Shown: piece after piece, positions 47,393 through 58,776 of the stretch
Position numbering within the stretch: the stretch's first letter is position 1
How the letters are laid out: each line of letters starts with the position of its first letter
From: Pisolithus tinctorius
Lineage: Eukaryota; Basidiomycota; Agaricomycetes; Boletales; Pisolithaceae
Assembly: GCA_024663395.1 (NCBI GenBank)
Contig: JANFAH010000064.1
Span: forward strand, 62,001-126,000
Length of the DNA: 64,000 nucleotides
Direction: 5' to 3'
Notes under the pieces: model-generated
The model's input: the letters and a program-made list of their open reading frames with translations, nothing else
Told to the model about the DNA's origin: nothing
Databases searched by the model: none
Made by a program: the position numbers and the translations under genes

Positions 47393-48432
47393 CTACTCGC
47401 TATCACTGAAGTGGATATGATCTTCTTCCTCATCGATCTTCGTCCGATCGTATTGGCTGACATCGACACTAACTGTGCCCTCTTCCATGAGGCTGTCGTC
47501 CTCATGCGCAAGATTCCGATTACGTTCAAATAGCTGCCGTCCTGTAATGAATAGTGATGAGCAGTTTGCTAAGATGAGCAAAGGCAGCGGCAAACCAGTG
47601 AGTCTGGTCCCTATTCTTTTGTATTCTTCTCTTTCCTTCGGCGTAAGAGCCCGCAACTTCTCTTCTTCATCTTTCGCCTTTTTCATTGCCACATCTTTAT
47701 CGAATTTCATCTTCCACGTTTTGAAGGACTCGACGGTGACGAGAGTCCCTCGTGTTCGTGCTTCCTCAGCCTTGCCGATTGCTAAACTAAAATGGCAGTG
47801 TCATGCTACGTCTCTGACGCACCTCAAGTGCCAAGCGTTCCTTTTCACGTTCTTCAGCTATACGAAGTCTTATTCTTGCTTCAGCCAGGGTAGATAGGTG
47901 TTCCTTAAGGTAAGAAACGAGCGTAAAAGTCATTGCCATGCCCAAGTTTTCTTCGCCCTGTACTTGCTATCGATGCCCATACTGCGTGTCCCAGACTAGA
48001 GTCACTCACAATTGTCGCCATGCCTTGCAGGAGAGCCTCCTTCTCCGATTCGTTGATGTCCCCCTCCACCGCTTCCAGTGCGAGGGTGGGCAGCGCTTCG
48101 GGGTAGTCATCGGAGTATTTGACTGACAACTTAAGCCTGACTAGCTTCGGCGGTCGAGAAACGCTTTATGAACGGGAAGGAAACTGTGCTCACAAGACTC
48201 CATGCCTTCAACAGGGTAATCTGGCTCAACATCTATCTCGATCTCCCTGTCCGATATGACTTCGCATAAGCCCTCAGTTAAGGATTGAGATATCTTGGTG
48301 CCAAAGACGAACCCGATAATTCTGTCGGGTATATTGATTCAAGCACCTGAACATGTCGTGAGCTGCCTTGGATCCCGGTGTGAAACACATTTCAACCTCG
48401 AACTCCTCAGCCAACACCGATGCCGCAGACAT
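47393..48432 (-). CDS. gir2: RWD-domain protein, Gir2/RWDD1 type
   Basis: RWD protein that in yeast binds Gcn1 and the GTPase Rbg2 and links translation stress signalling. The start MSAASVLAEEFE is spliced to VLESIYPTEL, then VISDREIEIDVEPDYPVEG and LSVKYSDDYPEALPTLALEA (the RWD YPxxxP-type loop). A long charged helix follows, running through ARTRGTLVTVESFKTWKMKF and KEEEKLRALTPKEREEYKRI-like sequence. The C-terminus is acidic (SVDVSQYDRTKIDEEEDHIH). Five or six exons with short introns. The ordering RWD, charged coiled coil, acidic tail matches the family. The gene is divergent from the bS21m gene and convergent with the hydrolase. Confidence 0.88.
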
Positions 48433-48542
48433 TTTGCGTGGCAGAGTGAAGCAAACGGACCATCCGAAGTCCGACAGCGCAGTGCTTCCGTTCGCGCCTG
48501 CCATATTTGTATTGTTGCACGGTACACTTGCCTAGAGGATCG
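48433..48542. promoter_or_regulatory. Divergent promoter of gir2 and bS21m genes
   Basis: 110 bases between start codons of two translation-related genes. A shared regulatory element is possible; none was recognised. Confidence 0.4.
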
Positions 48543-49138
48543 ATGTCTTTGGCACGTCAATTTACTTCTACGCTCCTCAGAAATGTCCTGCTCTCTTCTT
48601 CGTACTGGAGTAGTTCAGGTGGAATCCTCAGTCAATCTCCATACACTGCACAATTTGGGGGCAGGTTCATGTCTACCGATCCAATCAGGTTCGCAGTGCA
48701 GGCGTTGCGGAAAGCAGGGCAGTCAAAGCCAAAGCACCTGACTCCCGCCGAAGCCTGGGCCCAGAGGAGTGCACTTTTAGACCTTTCACCACCAGCCGAT
48801 GCTTATGCTGGTCAGTCTCGTCGGGCGGAACATGGGTCACAACTTAAAATGCATTTACAGGCAGGAGGATACCGGTCAACTCGGATTTGCGGTCCGCATT
48901 TCTGAAGCTCTCTAGACGCCTTCAGAAGAACTCAGTCTTTAGAGAATGGAAGTCGGCCCTCCGCCACGAAAAAAGAGGCATTAAGAGGAGCCGTCTCCGC
49001 AGTGAGAGGTGGAGGAGGCGCTTTGCGGACGAGGTATGCATCCCAGCTTCGAGCAGGCCGCAGAACTCACGCATGACACACCTTCTGAAGGTCAGAAAGA
49101 AGGTGCAGCTGGTCAGTACGATTCGCCGGCGGGCATGA
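48543..49138 (+). CDS. mrp21: Mitochondrial small-subunit ribosomal protein bS21m
   Basis: The start MSLARQFTSTLLRNVLLSSS is a presequence. After a variable Pro/Ala region, an intron joins DAYA to GRRIPVNSDLRSAFLKLSRR, then LQKNSVFREWKSALRHEKRG, SRLRSERWRRRF, ADE and, after a second intron, VRKKVQLVSTIRRRA. The GRxIPV...L...L.RN.VR.E...R.HEK...KR pattern is that of bS21. The basic C-terminal helix binds 12S-type rRNA in relatives. Three exons, about 160 residues. The acceptor before GCAGGAGG was chosen because it alone restores the conserved GRRIPV frame. Confidence 0.88.
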
Positions 49139-50580
49139 ACAAACCCTGTTTACCTGTAGTGGAGCGGGAACGTGACAGAGGGACCTTTCTTGAGTTGCTA
49201 CACAACTCTAAATCATTCATTTGGATGCAGTGTTTCCTGGGATTCACGATCTGTGAACGGGTGTGTACTGGATGCGTCGCGTCAGAAAGATGGCATGTGT
49301 AGTGTGCTTAACGGCAATTCCATGGTCTGACGCTTCTAGGCCTTCACGCACTCTTTACAATTGATTGAACATCAGATCCTATCTTTTGGTAAATCCTGAT
49401 GCATGGCGTACACCGCCGAGACAACGTGCCCGCCACGATGCTACAGTTAGATAATTTTCACCCTCTATCATGGCACCCGGGGATGCTAAACATTTAAATT
49501 TTGCGTGTGGCGCAACCTCATGGTGAATCGCATTCCATTAAAGGGGTAGTTAGTGGGATTCTTTCAGCGGCCATTTAGACGGCATGTTCGATGTGTGAAG
49601 ATTGGTCGACGCCAGGATTACCCGTTGAATGAAAGAGGCGTTGAGTGACTGAAAAATTATTCAGTAAAATATTGAGATCCGGAAGCAGGTGCGGGACCTT
49701 CGCTTCCCCCAGTCCCTGAATAGAGTGACATAGGAAATGCGATTTCCACGCTTGCACGTTTGTGATATCCGCCGAACACACTTAAGAGCCAGTGGTCCAG
49801 TCATGCAGCATTATAGACCCGAAACAAAATCCGCCATACCCTCAGACGTAGCAGATACCGTGTCAGCCTAAAGAATGTGTCACAACGTTGGTCCATTATT
49901 CTCGTGACGCGTTTTGGGTCGAGCTCACCGTGCGTGGTGTACGCGCCTCTAGGTCATCGATGGTCGATACCACACTGTGTGTGGTCACTTCATCGGCATG
50001 CACTCGGAAGTACACGATTGTTTACGACCCAACTGTCTGTTCAGTAGAAGACACTTGCACTCTGGTAAGGTGGAGCTCGTTCCGAACGCCTGTCTTGCTC
50101 AATCTGCAACAGTAGGATCGTGCAAGTCACAATCGTGTATCAGGCTGATGGCATTGCCTGTAAAAAATCCCATTCGGATCAGCCCTACGAACTGTTGTGA
50201 TTGTATAGTCATCGAGAGAGCTGGAGCAGCGGCTGCGCGGTCGTGAGACAGTTCAAACTTCAAAAGCGTTGGCACTGGCTTGCCGACTGGGTCTTCGAGT
50301 AACCTAACTACATCTTATAATACTTGTACTGGCGTATAATGGCTTTTGGGATTTGGGATGGATGGGAATACTAATAGCTTGGGTATAAACAAAAGTAAAT
50401 TACCTTGCACTGATATGTATCTATGATTGGCACGCCCTGTTATGGACTACCTTGTTTTTTTTGGTCGCCCGTTGTTGGACCGCGTTGAGTATAAAGCGTA
50501 CAACATCGCTTTGATCATGCCGCTGTACTATTTGACCTGCGTCGCCTTGCCTGGACATCTGACCCGCTTCCCCTTCCGAC
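49139..50580. other. Gene-poor spacer
   Basis: About 1.4 kb with only short, unlike-protein open frames. No repeat, RNA gene or transposon end recognised. The last few hundred bases presumably hold the promoter of the next gene. Confidence 0.45.
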
Positions 50581-51814
50581 ATGAGAGCTACAGATAATCT
50601 GCGTTACTACTTGCACGAAGCACGACTTCCGGACATGCACCACGGTCCACCTGTCGCCAGTAGGACAGAGTTTCTCCCCGATAGTCTGGGCGTTCGTCCG
50701 CGACGCTATCGCAGGCTCGAAGCTGTCCACCCCATCGATGTGGAACTCCTCGGTGATATGGTATTTGGATGTAAGTCCTGCATTGATCCAGAAACACCCT
50801 CCTGACTGTAAACAGGGACCGAAGTCTACACACCTTCGACGCCATTGGGTGTCCACGACGAAGATGAAAGGACAGGGGAACGGTTTACCGTTTCATGCAA
50901 GCCTTGCTTCTCCATACCTTCCTTACCACTGGGCAGAGCCAACGACATGGAACGGTATTTGCCAATCTTTCGGATGCATTCAGCTACCTGATTGCAGTAA
51001 CAAGGGTATCGACATGGATAGACAATTTCCCGCTAGAAAGCGTCCTGCGGACGATGCATTTGCTTTATCCTGAATCTAGATCCTTCCGATTCTCGTTTTG
51101 CAACGAGAGCTCCGCGCAGTCATCTTTCAGGAAATTGTCGTGGTCGGAAATCTCCATGACTGATAGTAGCAGGAGCAAACGCATCAATGACACGTTATCT
51201 CTGTTTTCTTTTGCTCCGTGGGTGCTTTCGGAGGAGGAGTTGCAAGGTTTTGTTCGTCCCCAACGGGTGGGTAAACTTGGTCACACAACTGCAACTGCAG
51301 CTTCTGACCGGGCTTCACCCAGTTTCCACAACAACGAAGGGCTCAGGCTTGCTCAAGCGAGCTCAAGCGTTATCCCTTTCAAGAGCAAGAATGGTTGTGG
51401 AGCAAGGTTTGTGTTGGATCGTAGCGCCAGGCAATGCACTGACTTGTATTGGAGGTGTGGGATTCGTGTTTTTCCAGCGACTGTCGGTGGTTTGTGGTCA
51501 CCACATACAAACATTGGGTGTTTGGCGTATTTTCACCGGGTGAGCACGCAGCATCTGTGAAGTGTCATTTCTCATGCGGCGCATTAGACTGGACCGATGT
51601 CTTTGTCTCCCCTCTTTACAGATATGATAGCTGCGACCCAACAATATTGGAACTCTTACTCTTCTGGGTGGCGTCGGCTATGGGCTACGAGGGTGGTTGG
51701 ATACCTCCAGAAATTCGTGCTGAATCCAAGCTTCCTATTCAATGCTTAAACGCAACAGTCACGGATTTGTTTTTCAACGTATCCAAAGCGATGGCCGTGC
51801 TTGTATACCAATAG
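50581..51814 (+). CDS. Hypothetical protein of a basidiomycete-type family
   Basis: Exons joined by short introns give a start MRATDNLRYYLHEARLPDMH and ...HPIDVELLGDMVFG, spliced to WTEVYTPSTPLGVHDEDERT. A middle part has uncertain joins (LIAVTRVSTWIDNFPLESVL among the frames). The end is clearer: CRWFVVTTYKHWVFGVFSPG spliced at about 51541-51587 to DWTDVFVSPLYRYDSCDPTI, then LELLLFWVASAMGYEGGWIP. The motif F(V)VTTYxxWVFGxFS followed by DPTILELLxFWxxSAMG is one I associate with unnamed agaric proteins. No enzyme domain is recognised. The stop could be at 51812-51814, or a further intron could extend the gene toward 52010. Confidence 0.5.
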
Positions 51815-52019
51815 CGACTGGGCCGATTGCCGAATAACGACCCCTACGCTTCAGCCTTCGAGTCACTACATAGAGAGCTCAAGTTGGATAGTTATACTCA
51901 AAATGCGATCTTCGCTCAATCCCCAAGGCCAGACCCACACACGGGCCGGACCAACGTCTCCAAGTCGTGTACTGTCGACCGGAAGCATTTCGCGAGGCCG
52001 ATTTCACCGTAAAGTGCCT

Positions 52020-53445
52020 TCAACTGAGGCCTCTTCGAGAGGGAATTCTCGGATGAGATCCCGGAGATTCCGGTGCTGGTTTCGTCGTTGAACTCGAGTG
52101 GGACGGGGTTAATGGTGCTGAGGATGCGTATTGAGAAGATTCTGGTGTCTGACCATCATTCGTGACCGGAGGGACTGGAGGCAAAAGCTGCGCAAAAGGT
52201 TCATAAAGTTTTAATTGCCGGCCATGCGTCGGAGGTTGTATCTAGAGAGAATTCCTACTGAGCTGAATGGTTATCATTCAAAAACGTCGACTGACCGACG
52301 CTAGCAGCGATATGTAGGGATTGCTGTGTAAGTCTTGTGCAGCGTAGAAGTCAAGCAGTATGGTGAGAGCATCTAGAGGGCGTTGGGCTAACCTGATCGA
52401 GAAAAAAAAGGAGCTGCAGCCTAACCGGTGACATGCCGTAGATCCGTCTCGTCGAAACCAAAATACTCGACTGCAAACCTTGATACGTCTGGAGAAGCCG
52501 GTTTGTGGGAGGGTGGAGTTGGGAGAGATGCGGAAGGTGGGGAGAGGGATATGCGAGCATCCAAGGAGGGTGAGTGCAGTCCATCCGCTGCACGCTGTGC
52601 CAATATGATGCACGCCGCTGCAATAATACGAGGGCCAAACAGTATACATAGCGGGGTCCGATACCTGTCTCAAGGAAAATTGTAAGGGGCCTTGCTGACA
52701 CTAGTCAGCGACTTACGAATCATGAGCAATACTCCATGCATAATCCTGAACTTTTGTGTTGGTTTGCCCAGCATCAAAGAGTTCCACCAGAATAAAATGC
52801 GGGCTGATCGTTACGAAGTCGAAGCATAATGCCTCAAGTAAAATTTCCTCAGCCAGCAAGATCGCAGTCTGCTGGTTCTCGACCTCCTGCAGAGGTTATA
52901 AGAATCGGAAACATCATTCACACAGCAAAGGATACTCGCCAAGCTCTCATTGGGGATATGCGCCACATCGACACCAGTGATTTTGGACTGAAATACCCGT
53001 GCAACATCACGTAGCTTTCTGCCACACTCCTCCGTCTTTGTGGCGAGAAATATGCAGGCAGCAGCAATATCCTAATTAATGTTCGGGTATGTGTGAGTGG
53101 GATAGAAACACCGAGACAGTACTTGTCTGTGATAATCCTCCATAGAGAACCTCATGAAGAAGCGATGGAACCAGGTTGCGGCAGTGAACATTGCTGATGA
53201 AGGCCTGCAGAAAATAATGGGAATGCGTGAACAGGTCTAGTCAATATCACGATACTGAGAAAGAAAAGTCCTGACAATCCGAGGGAAGAGCCAAGGCGGA
53301 ACAAGAACTCGACGCCCCTGGCACGGTCATACAGTTCTTTCCCAATTGTATAGTTTGACGTCTCTACACTCGGCATATGATGCAGAGCTTCGACAGGGAA
53401 TGTCCATTGGGCAGAAACGCCGGTATCTTGAGTTGATGTGGTCAT
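52020..53445 (-). CDS. Cyclin of the CTD-kinase type (cyclin K/T/L, Ctk2/Pch1-like)
   Basis: Regulatory cyclin, expected to pair with a transcriptional CDK that phosphorylates RNA polymerase II. The start MTTSTQDTGVSAQWTFPVEA leads SNYTIGKELYDRARGVEFLF and, after introns, AMFTAATWFHRFFMRFSMED. The first cyclin box follows: DIAAACIFLATKTEECGRKL RDVA. The second box reads LLAEEILLEALCFDFVTISP, HFILVELFDAG, DYAWSIAHDSYRTPLCIL and FGPRIIAAACIILAQRAADG. The tail is Ser/Pro-rich, ending RIPSRRGLS with TGA at 52020-52022. The KTEECGRKLRD and YAWSIAHDSYRT strings are typical of the K/T/L branch. About eight exons. The 3' end converges on the previous gene. Confidence 0.85.
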
Positions 53446-55922
53446 ACGGTAGCGAGTGGGTGAGACCCTGCAGAGGTCATCCCCAGGTCACGTGCGCCTC
53501 ATGTACGGATCGACAACTCGCGATTTGGACATCTGCATCGACGCAGTCTTAATAATACTAGTAGTATACCCCTCGTATCAATGATTATCCTGTCAACAGC
53601 ATACGATATTCACCCCTCCCGTTTCCCCCCTCACCGGCACCCTCCACACACCGCACCACAACGATAATACGACAGCAATGTTTACGTAATGGTGAAAAAA
53701 TGAGTAGGTCGGCGAGTTGATATTGACCTATCTGATAGATCCCAGTGGCACACTTCTATCCTTAGGCGAATTACAGCAACAGTCCCTCTGCCGCGTGAGT
53801 CATTTTCGCCAATACTCAGCGATATCGCAGAAACCAACTTCTGCGCCATAGCCTCGGTTAGGGGAATATCATATCTCGAGATCACATCCACTTTGGCCTC
53901 GACAGACGGCCACCATCTCACGGCCCAATATCATGTCGGGGGCGAGGCCTGGCGAGGCTCCGACGACGATATTAAAAGGAAGAATTAGGCTCATTTATTG
54001 ATTTTCTAATTGATGTTACACGGCGTGTGCTGAAATGTCACTCACACACGGCAATGCCGTCTCCGCATCCTTCTGGATTTCCCTCTCCATTCCAATGGTA
54101 TTCATCTTTATGAAATAATCCCTTTCTGGTCTGTCGACGGGCTGCAGATATGCTCGAAGCTCATGCCACGTCATAGTATCCATCCTCTGATGACTACACG
54201 CAGCATCCCGCCTCTGATCCCAATTCCCCACCAGAGTCCTCGGTCTCTGTCTTAGCGCCATTGAATTCTTAATTATCTTTTGGGTCTACAGGAGCAAGTG
54301 ATCCCTGCCACGGCAACGGACTCGAGTTTATGGTATCCTTCCCGCCTGTATACATCGGGGACAGATGGCGTCGATCCTTGGGTCTAGATATCGGGTTCCG
54401 TCAACGCCTGCTGAAAACAGTCTCAAGATAGTAGCCGTCGACTACACTCACTATATTGCTGCGGAAATTGGCGGCTACAGAATGTCAGGAGTCAGTTAAC
54501 TCTGTCGGTGCAAAAGGCGACGTATTTACTATTGCCAGCAGGAGTTCATACAGCCTGGCGGAACGCAAGTGCTTGGGTGTGTAGAGCTGAACTTGCAGTA
54601 TCGGTTGTCGCATTGGATCTGTGGTCGTGTGAGGCACGGCCAGACCGCAAGTTCATTCACCGACCATCTCGTCAGGCTACATCACGTATGGTCAGAGATC
54701 TTTTAGCTTTGTCGGATGGACGTGAACTGACCAGGTCGTAGGCGTGTCCGCAGACTTTGTAGGTATTCTGAACTCTGTCAGAGGAAGAGACAAGGTGAGC
54801 GGCCCTGTAGGATGGGTCGTGTGCCTGTGAGCCTGACCTTCGCCAGTGACACATAGAGAGCACGATGGAGGGGGAAAGATAGCTTGAAACTCGGATTCGG
54901 CTCGCGTTTTAAACTGCAGGATAAGAGACTGCGAAAATTCGAGAAAGCTATGTCATATCTTCACCCAGCACTTATCATCGATTCGGCAGGTTAGAATATC
55001 CCCGAACAGCTATCTGCGCGATGGCATCGAGGTGCACGAGGAAACCACCGGGTACTGCAAGGGCATAGCTATTTTGGTGTTAAAGTTGAATCGTGGCACA
55101 CGATATCATATCGTGCGCTGCTATTCGACAATGCGAGATGAAATAGCCCCGTACTTATCTCTCTCATGGAGAGCGTATCCGCCAAAAGCTTAAACCAAAA
55201 AGAGCTAAATGTAAAACCTCCGGCCCACGCCTGGCTGGACTCCATGGCAGGATTAGGGGAGGGCAGATAAAAGTGTCGAAATGGAAGTCCATAGAGCTGG
55301 CATCGATGGCTTCGAAGTGTGTACTTATCTCTCTCCGGGACGGTATACCGAATGTCAGGCCGCTACCGCATGCCTTTCCTCGGTGTTAACACTCATATTG
55401 GTGGTGTGCCACTCACCGTGTTGTCGGAGCCTAATTAGCTATCAGAGCACTCTCGCCTCCGAGGGTGTAATGCATCCCCACAACAACATCGGTTGAACTC
55501 GTTGAATCTTCTGTGGTAGTCAGTGTAATTCGAACGACAACCCACAGTGTCGCCGTCGCTTTGTAGTTAATCATGAAAGTCTCACTTATCCAGGGAAAAA
55601 TCATCTTTATCGACACGGCATCAGTTTAATGAGCCAACATATTGGGACATTCTTTCGTGTCTTACATGGCACATACACATGTTAGCCGTGCTGAAAAACG
55701 TCGACGATCGAAATAAAATCCTTGATAATTCATTAGGGAGTTATCTCAAACTCTATCGCGTGTGCAGTATACTATTAACGTGGACAAACCCAGTCAAATT
55801 CAGCCCGCAAACATCCCCACAAGGTACTGGCTCACTCCTTCAGGAGTCAGACTACCAACATCCGAAAACACCAATGTTATGAGATCGGGCCTGCGAAGGT
55901 CATGAGGAAAGAAAGTCAGTGA
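53446..55922. other. Gene-poor region of 2.5 kb with possible minus-strand fragments
   Basis: No recognisable gene. Two minus-strand frames are somewhat protein-like: MTWHELRAYLQPVDRPERDY continuing FIKMNTIGMEREIQKDAETA (54261-54016), and KVDVISRYDIPLTEAMAQKL (53921-53682). They could be exons of one small gene with the cyclin gene downstream, but no family or clean join was found. The right half (54.3-55.9 kb) shows short broken frames. A string GTACTTATCTCTCTC occurs at about 55151 and again at 55320. A decayed element is possible but no terminal repeats were seen. Confidence 0.3.
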
Positions 55923-57230
55923 TTATAAGTTATGTCGCGACCTTGTGTAATCCACATCCGGGTTACGAGCGATCTGCTCTTGCGTCATGTACCTAGTTTG
56001 GCTTGACGTCAATGTCGAAGCATTTCGTTCCTCCGCTGTAATCGGTTGCTCTTTGAGTGGGACGGGATGTTTACGACACGGGGTTGGAGCCGCCATCAAG
56101 GGGAATGACAGGATGTTGGGTCTATGAGTGGGAAGATCGTACTGCGATAGCGGAAATAGTCGATGAAATTTGTAGCTGAAGATAGGAGATAATCCACGTC
56201 AGCACAGGCATCCCCCACAGTCATGTCATTCATACCTTTCAGCCAGGGCATAGAATGGGACATTTGCAGCTTTGGCGATAATGGCTATTTGATTGCTACC
56301 CACTGCATTTATCAAGCCGCCGCTCTCCACTACGGCCTCCGAGCCAACGAGAACGAAGTCGACCTTGTTCATCGCGTACGCAACGGCGGAGTCGAGAACG
56401 ACGGTGCATGGAATACCGGCCGCTGTGAGTTCTTCGTACGTTCGCAGGCTGGCAAATATATATATATGAATGAGCGTGTTCCATGAATGACAAGACATAT
56501 TTCCAACCCAAGGCCACGAGGTCTCGCCTCGGTGACATAGACAGATATACGCTTTCTCTCGTGAGCACACAAGAGAGTTTTCATCACCACTCTTGAATAT
56601 GAGTGAGTGAGTATCTTGCTCCGATAGCGTGAGGTCTGGAATAACGGATGATGAACGTGGAGCTCTCACGACTGAGTCATCTTTGATGAATTCAAGAGCA
56701 AGCCGAGCGATCTTTTGGCGGTATGTCAGGGCCTCGTTGGCATATTGTTGTCCTTGCCTGACAAGCTCCTTCTTGAGATCGGAGAAACTCTCGGGATAGA
56801 ATAAGAAAAGAGTGGTCCTATGGTGTTGAGGACAATGAGGCTCACGTCGGAATCGTGGGGGAAAAGAGTAACAAAAGCGATGAATAGTTCGCAGCCAGCA
56901 TTGAGGCTAATAGGATTGGGAGTCCGCTCATTTAGAACTTTGGCGCCGTCATTTAGGGCCTTGACGAGCTCGAACATCGTTCCCGCTAACAATGAGTGTT
57001 ATTCTTCAAGAGAATGCTGTTATGTTGGAAAGATACCGTCAGATCTCTGGACTAGCTCTGTCAAGGCGAGAATCGCTGCCAGAGGCGTGGATATCTGTGA
57101 CATCGGGACTCTTCTTATGCACGAACCTGGTGTGGAGATCACAACATACCTCTTCATCTTTCAGAATGGACTGATATGTAGTCCAGATGTCAAAAACATC
57201 TTTTGTGGTGGCTTCTGTTGTTGCGGCCAT
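55923..57230 (-). CDS. gcn3: Translation initiation factor eIF2B subunit alpha
   Basis: Regulatory subunit of the eIF2B guanine nucleotide exchange factor that senses phosphorylated eIF2. The start MAATTEATTKDVFDIWTTYQ continues SILKDEE. Further exons give ISTPLAAILALTELVQRSD, AGTMFELVKALNDGAKVLNE, SLNAGCELFIAFVTLFPHDS, IKDDSV, ILTHSYSRVVMKTLLCAHER and KRISVYVTEARPRGLGLRTY. Then EELTAAGIPCTVVLDSAVAY, AMNKVDFVLVGSEAVVESGG and YKFHRLFPLSQYDLPTHRP. The whole is collinear with the family and complete, with a TAA at 55923-55925. The intron between GLG and LRTYEEL holds a short AT run (56456-56467). Seven or more exons. An in-frame ATG 15 codons upstream exists but MAATTE is preferred. Confidence 0.93.
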
Positions 57231-57404
57231 GCGAGTACTTATCGGTTTGAGAACCGGTGACTCCTCGGACAATTGGCGTAGATCATGTCACGTGACGGCG
57301 CATGGGCGGCTTTACGGACTCGTCCGTGCTAGCGCCAAAGACTTGACTTCGCTACGTCCGTCACGTACAATATTGTCATATCATAAGACCAATGTTGGGA
57401 TGGT
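57231..57404. promoter_or_regulatory. Divergent promoter of gcn3 and the 57405 gene
   Basis: 174 bases between ATGs. It contains several cacgt(c/g) strings (CACGTGAC, CACGTAC), possible bZIP or bHLH-type sites, unproven. Confidence 0.35.
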
Positions 57405-57728
57405 ATGTTAAGAGACAGGAATGTCCGGGGTGGCTCTGTTAGCGAGACAATGGCGATGGGTTGGGACCAGAAGAAGCCTGCCCGGCGGGACTGGGAGCGG
57501 AAATGGGGCTTCTTGTCGGTTCTGCATGTCGTTGCAAAGACGGATGGGGCTCAAGTTGTTACCGTTGCCAAGGAAGACATTTGCGGTCATTCTTCGGAAG
57601 CTATTGTGGATGGATTGGCGCGCTCCAGCCAAATACTTGACAATGACAGCAAGGATAAACGGTTAAAGGACCTGCTAGGTCCGAGCGCTGGTTTCTCGGA
57701 AGACGACGAACTGGTTCGACTATCATAA
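57405..57728 (+). CDS. Small hypothetical protein, 107 residues
   Basis: An open frame without introns, starting MLRDRNVRGGSVSETMAMGW, then DQKKPARRDWERKWGFLSVL, and ending PSAGFSEDDELVRLS. The composition is charged and even, without low complexity, and the acidic C-terminus looks protein-like. An overlapping frame from 57421 (MSGVALLARQWRWVGTRRSL) resembles a presequence and is the main alternative. No family is recognised. Its position 174 bases from the gcn3 start suggests a shared promoter. Confidence 0.35.
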   Translation: MLRDRNVRGGSVSETMAMGWDQKKPARRDWERKWGFLSVLHVVAKTDGAQVVTVAKEDICGHSSEAIVDGLARSSQILDNDSKDKRLKDLLGPSAGFSEDDELVRLS

Positions 57729-58080
57729 TAGCAACCAAGGACACATGGGGACAATGTGTAATGATCTGGCATGAAAACTGATTCCCGAAATGCACAGGAT
57801 AATGGATCAAAACGTGGGAAGCAGAGAGTGAGAAAGAAGGCTTGTCATCGAAACACGTTTAACGTGCAGCGGGCAGAAAAACGCCATTTTTATGTCGCAC
57901 CAATCGGTCGCGATTGACAGGGCCAATTATAGTGGCGGGACCCACGCCCGCCAGCGCCCGTCCTTGAAAAGGTCGAGACAGACGTGCCCATTCTCCCTTC
58001 CCTCCTCGACGTCACCTCCCGCTGCCCTTGATCCTTACACACATCACCTACCTACAGTGTCCGGTATGTTCTCCCTATAA
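57729..58080. other. Spacer
   Basis: 352 bases, increasingly C-rich to the right. No gene seen; it presumably holds the promoter of the 58081 gene. Confidence 0.4.
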
Positions 58081-58776
58081 ATGTCTCCGTTTCCTTTCCT
58101 TTCTTCTAAACCTTCACCCAGAAAATCATCCCCGTCCGTCATGCAGACACCCCCTTCTTCCACTGCCCAAGTCCATTTTTCCAGCGATGTCCGTAACATG
58201 GACAGCTGGGCACGTCGCACGGGCATCCCTCTCACCACTGCGGACGCATTAGGTACTACCTATGCCCGCGCTCACAAGTGGCTGCTTGCCTTGAAAAACC
58301 AGCTTGTCCAACAGCATGGCTGGCAGGACACGGAGCCTGCTGACCCCCGCATGCTCTTCACTATAGAGGCGCCCTCCCCCTGGCGCTCTCCGAGCGGCCT
58401 TCCTCTTAGCCCCAAGCAGAGACTCCAGCTCCCTATGCATGCTTCTTCCTTCTTCTCCCCTGAGAGGCGCGTTCAGTGGCAGATGGTCTTTCACTCCGAT
58501 ATTTTTGCTACTCAGCGTCTCATCGTACCGCCTATAAGCGACATCCTGAACCTCATACAATGTCTCCTCACGGGGCTTGTAACGCTCGTATACGAGGAAC
58601 AGCTTCCTCAGGGTGTTTACACGACTACCCGCGGATTACCTTCCGCGCAATGGGTTGACGCCAACCAGACCGCCCTGCTGGAGATTTTTGGCCGAAATCA
58701 CTTCAAACAGCTTTGGAAAGCCTCGAGCGACCGTGCCACCTCGTTCAAAGTCGACTTTGAACCTCGGCGCCGTTGA
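58081..58776 (+). CDS. Orphan 231-residue protein with C-rich codon use
   Basis: Single open frame starting MSPFPFLSSKPSPRKSSPSV, with a second methionine at MQTPPSSTAQVHFSSD. Protein-like stretches include WARRTGIPLTTADALGTTYA, RAHKWLLALKNQLVQQHGW, FSPERRVQWQMVFHSDIFAT and LLEIFGRNHFKQLWKASSDR. It ends KVDFEPRRR. No domain recognised, no signal peptide; one hydrophobic stretch (ILNLIQCLLTGLVTLV) is too short and too marked by Gln and Cys to call a membrane helix. Third codon positions are strongly C-rich (CTC, CCC, ACC, GCC) compared with neighbours. The C-rich bias continues into the flanks, so it may reflect local composition rather than expression level. Confidence 0.5.
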   Translation: MSPFPFLSSKPSPRKSSPSVMQTPPSSTAQVHFSSDVRNMDSWARRTGIPLTTADALGTTYARAHKWLLALKNQLVQQHGWQDTEPADPRMLFTIEAPSPWRSPSGLPLSPKQRLQLPMHASSFFSPERRVQWQMVFHSDIFATQRLIVPPISDILNLIQCLLTGLVTLVYEEQLPQGVYTTTRGLPSAQWVDANQTALLEIFGRNHFKQLWKASSDRATSFKVDFEPRRR

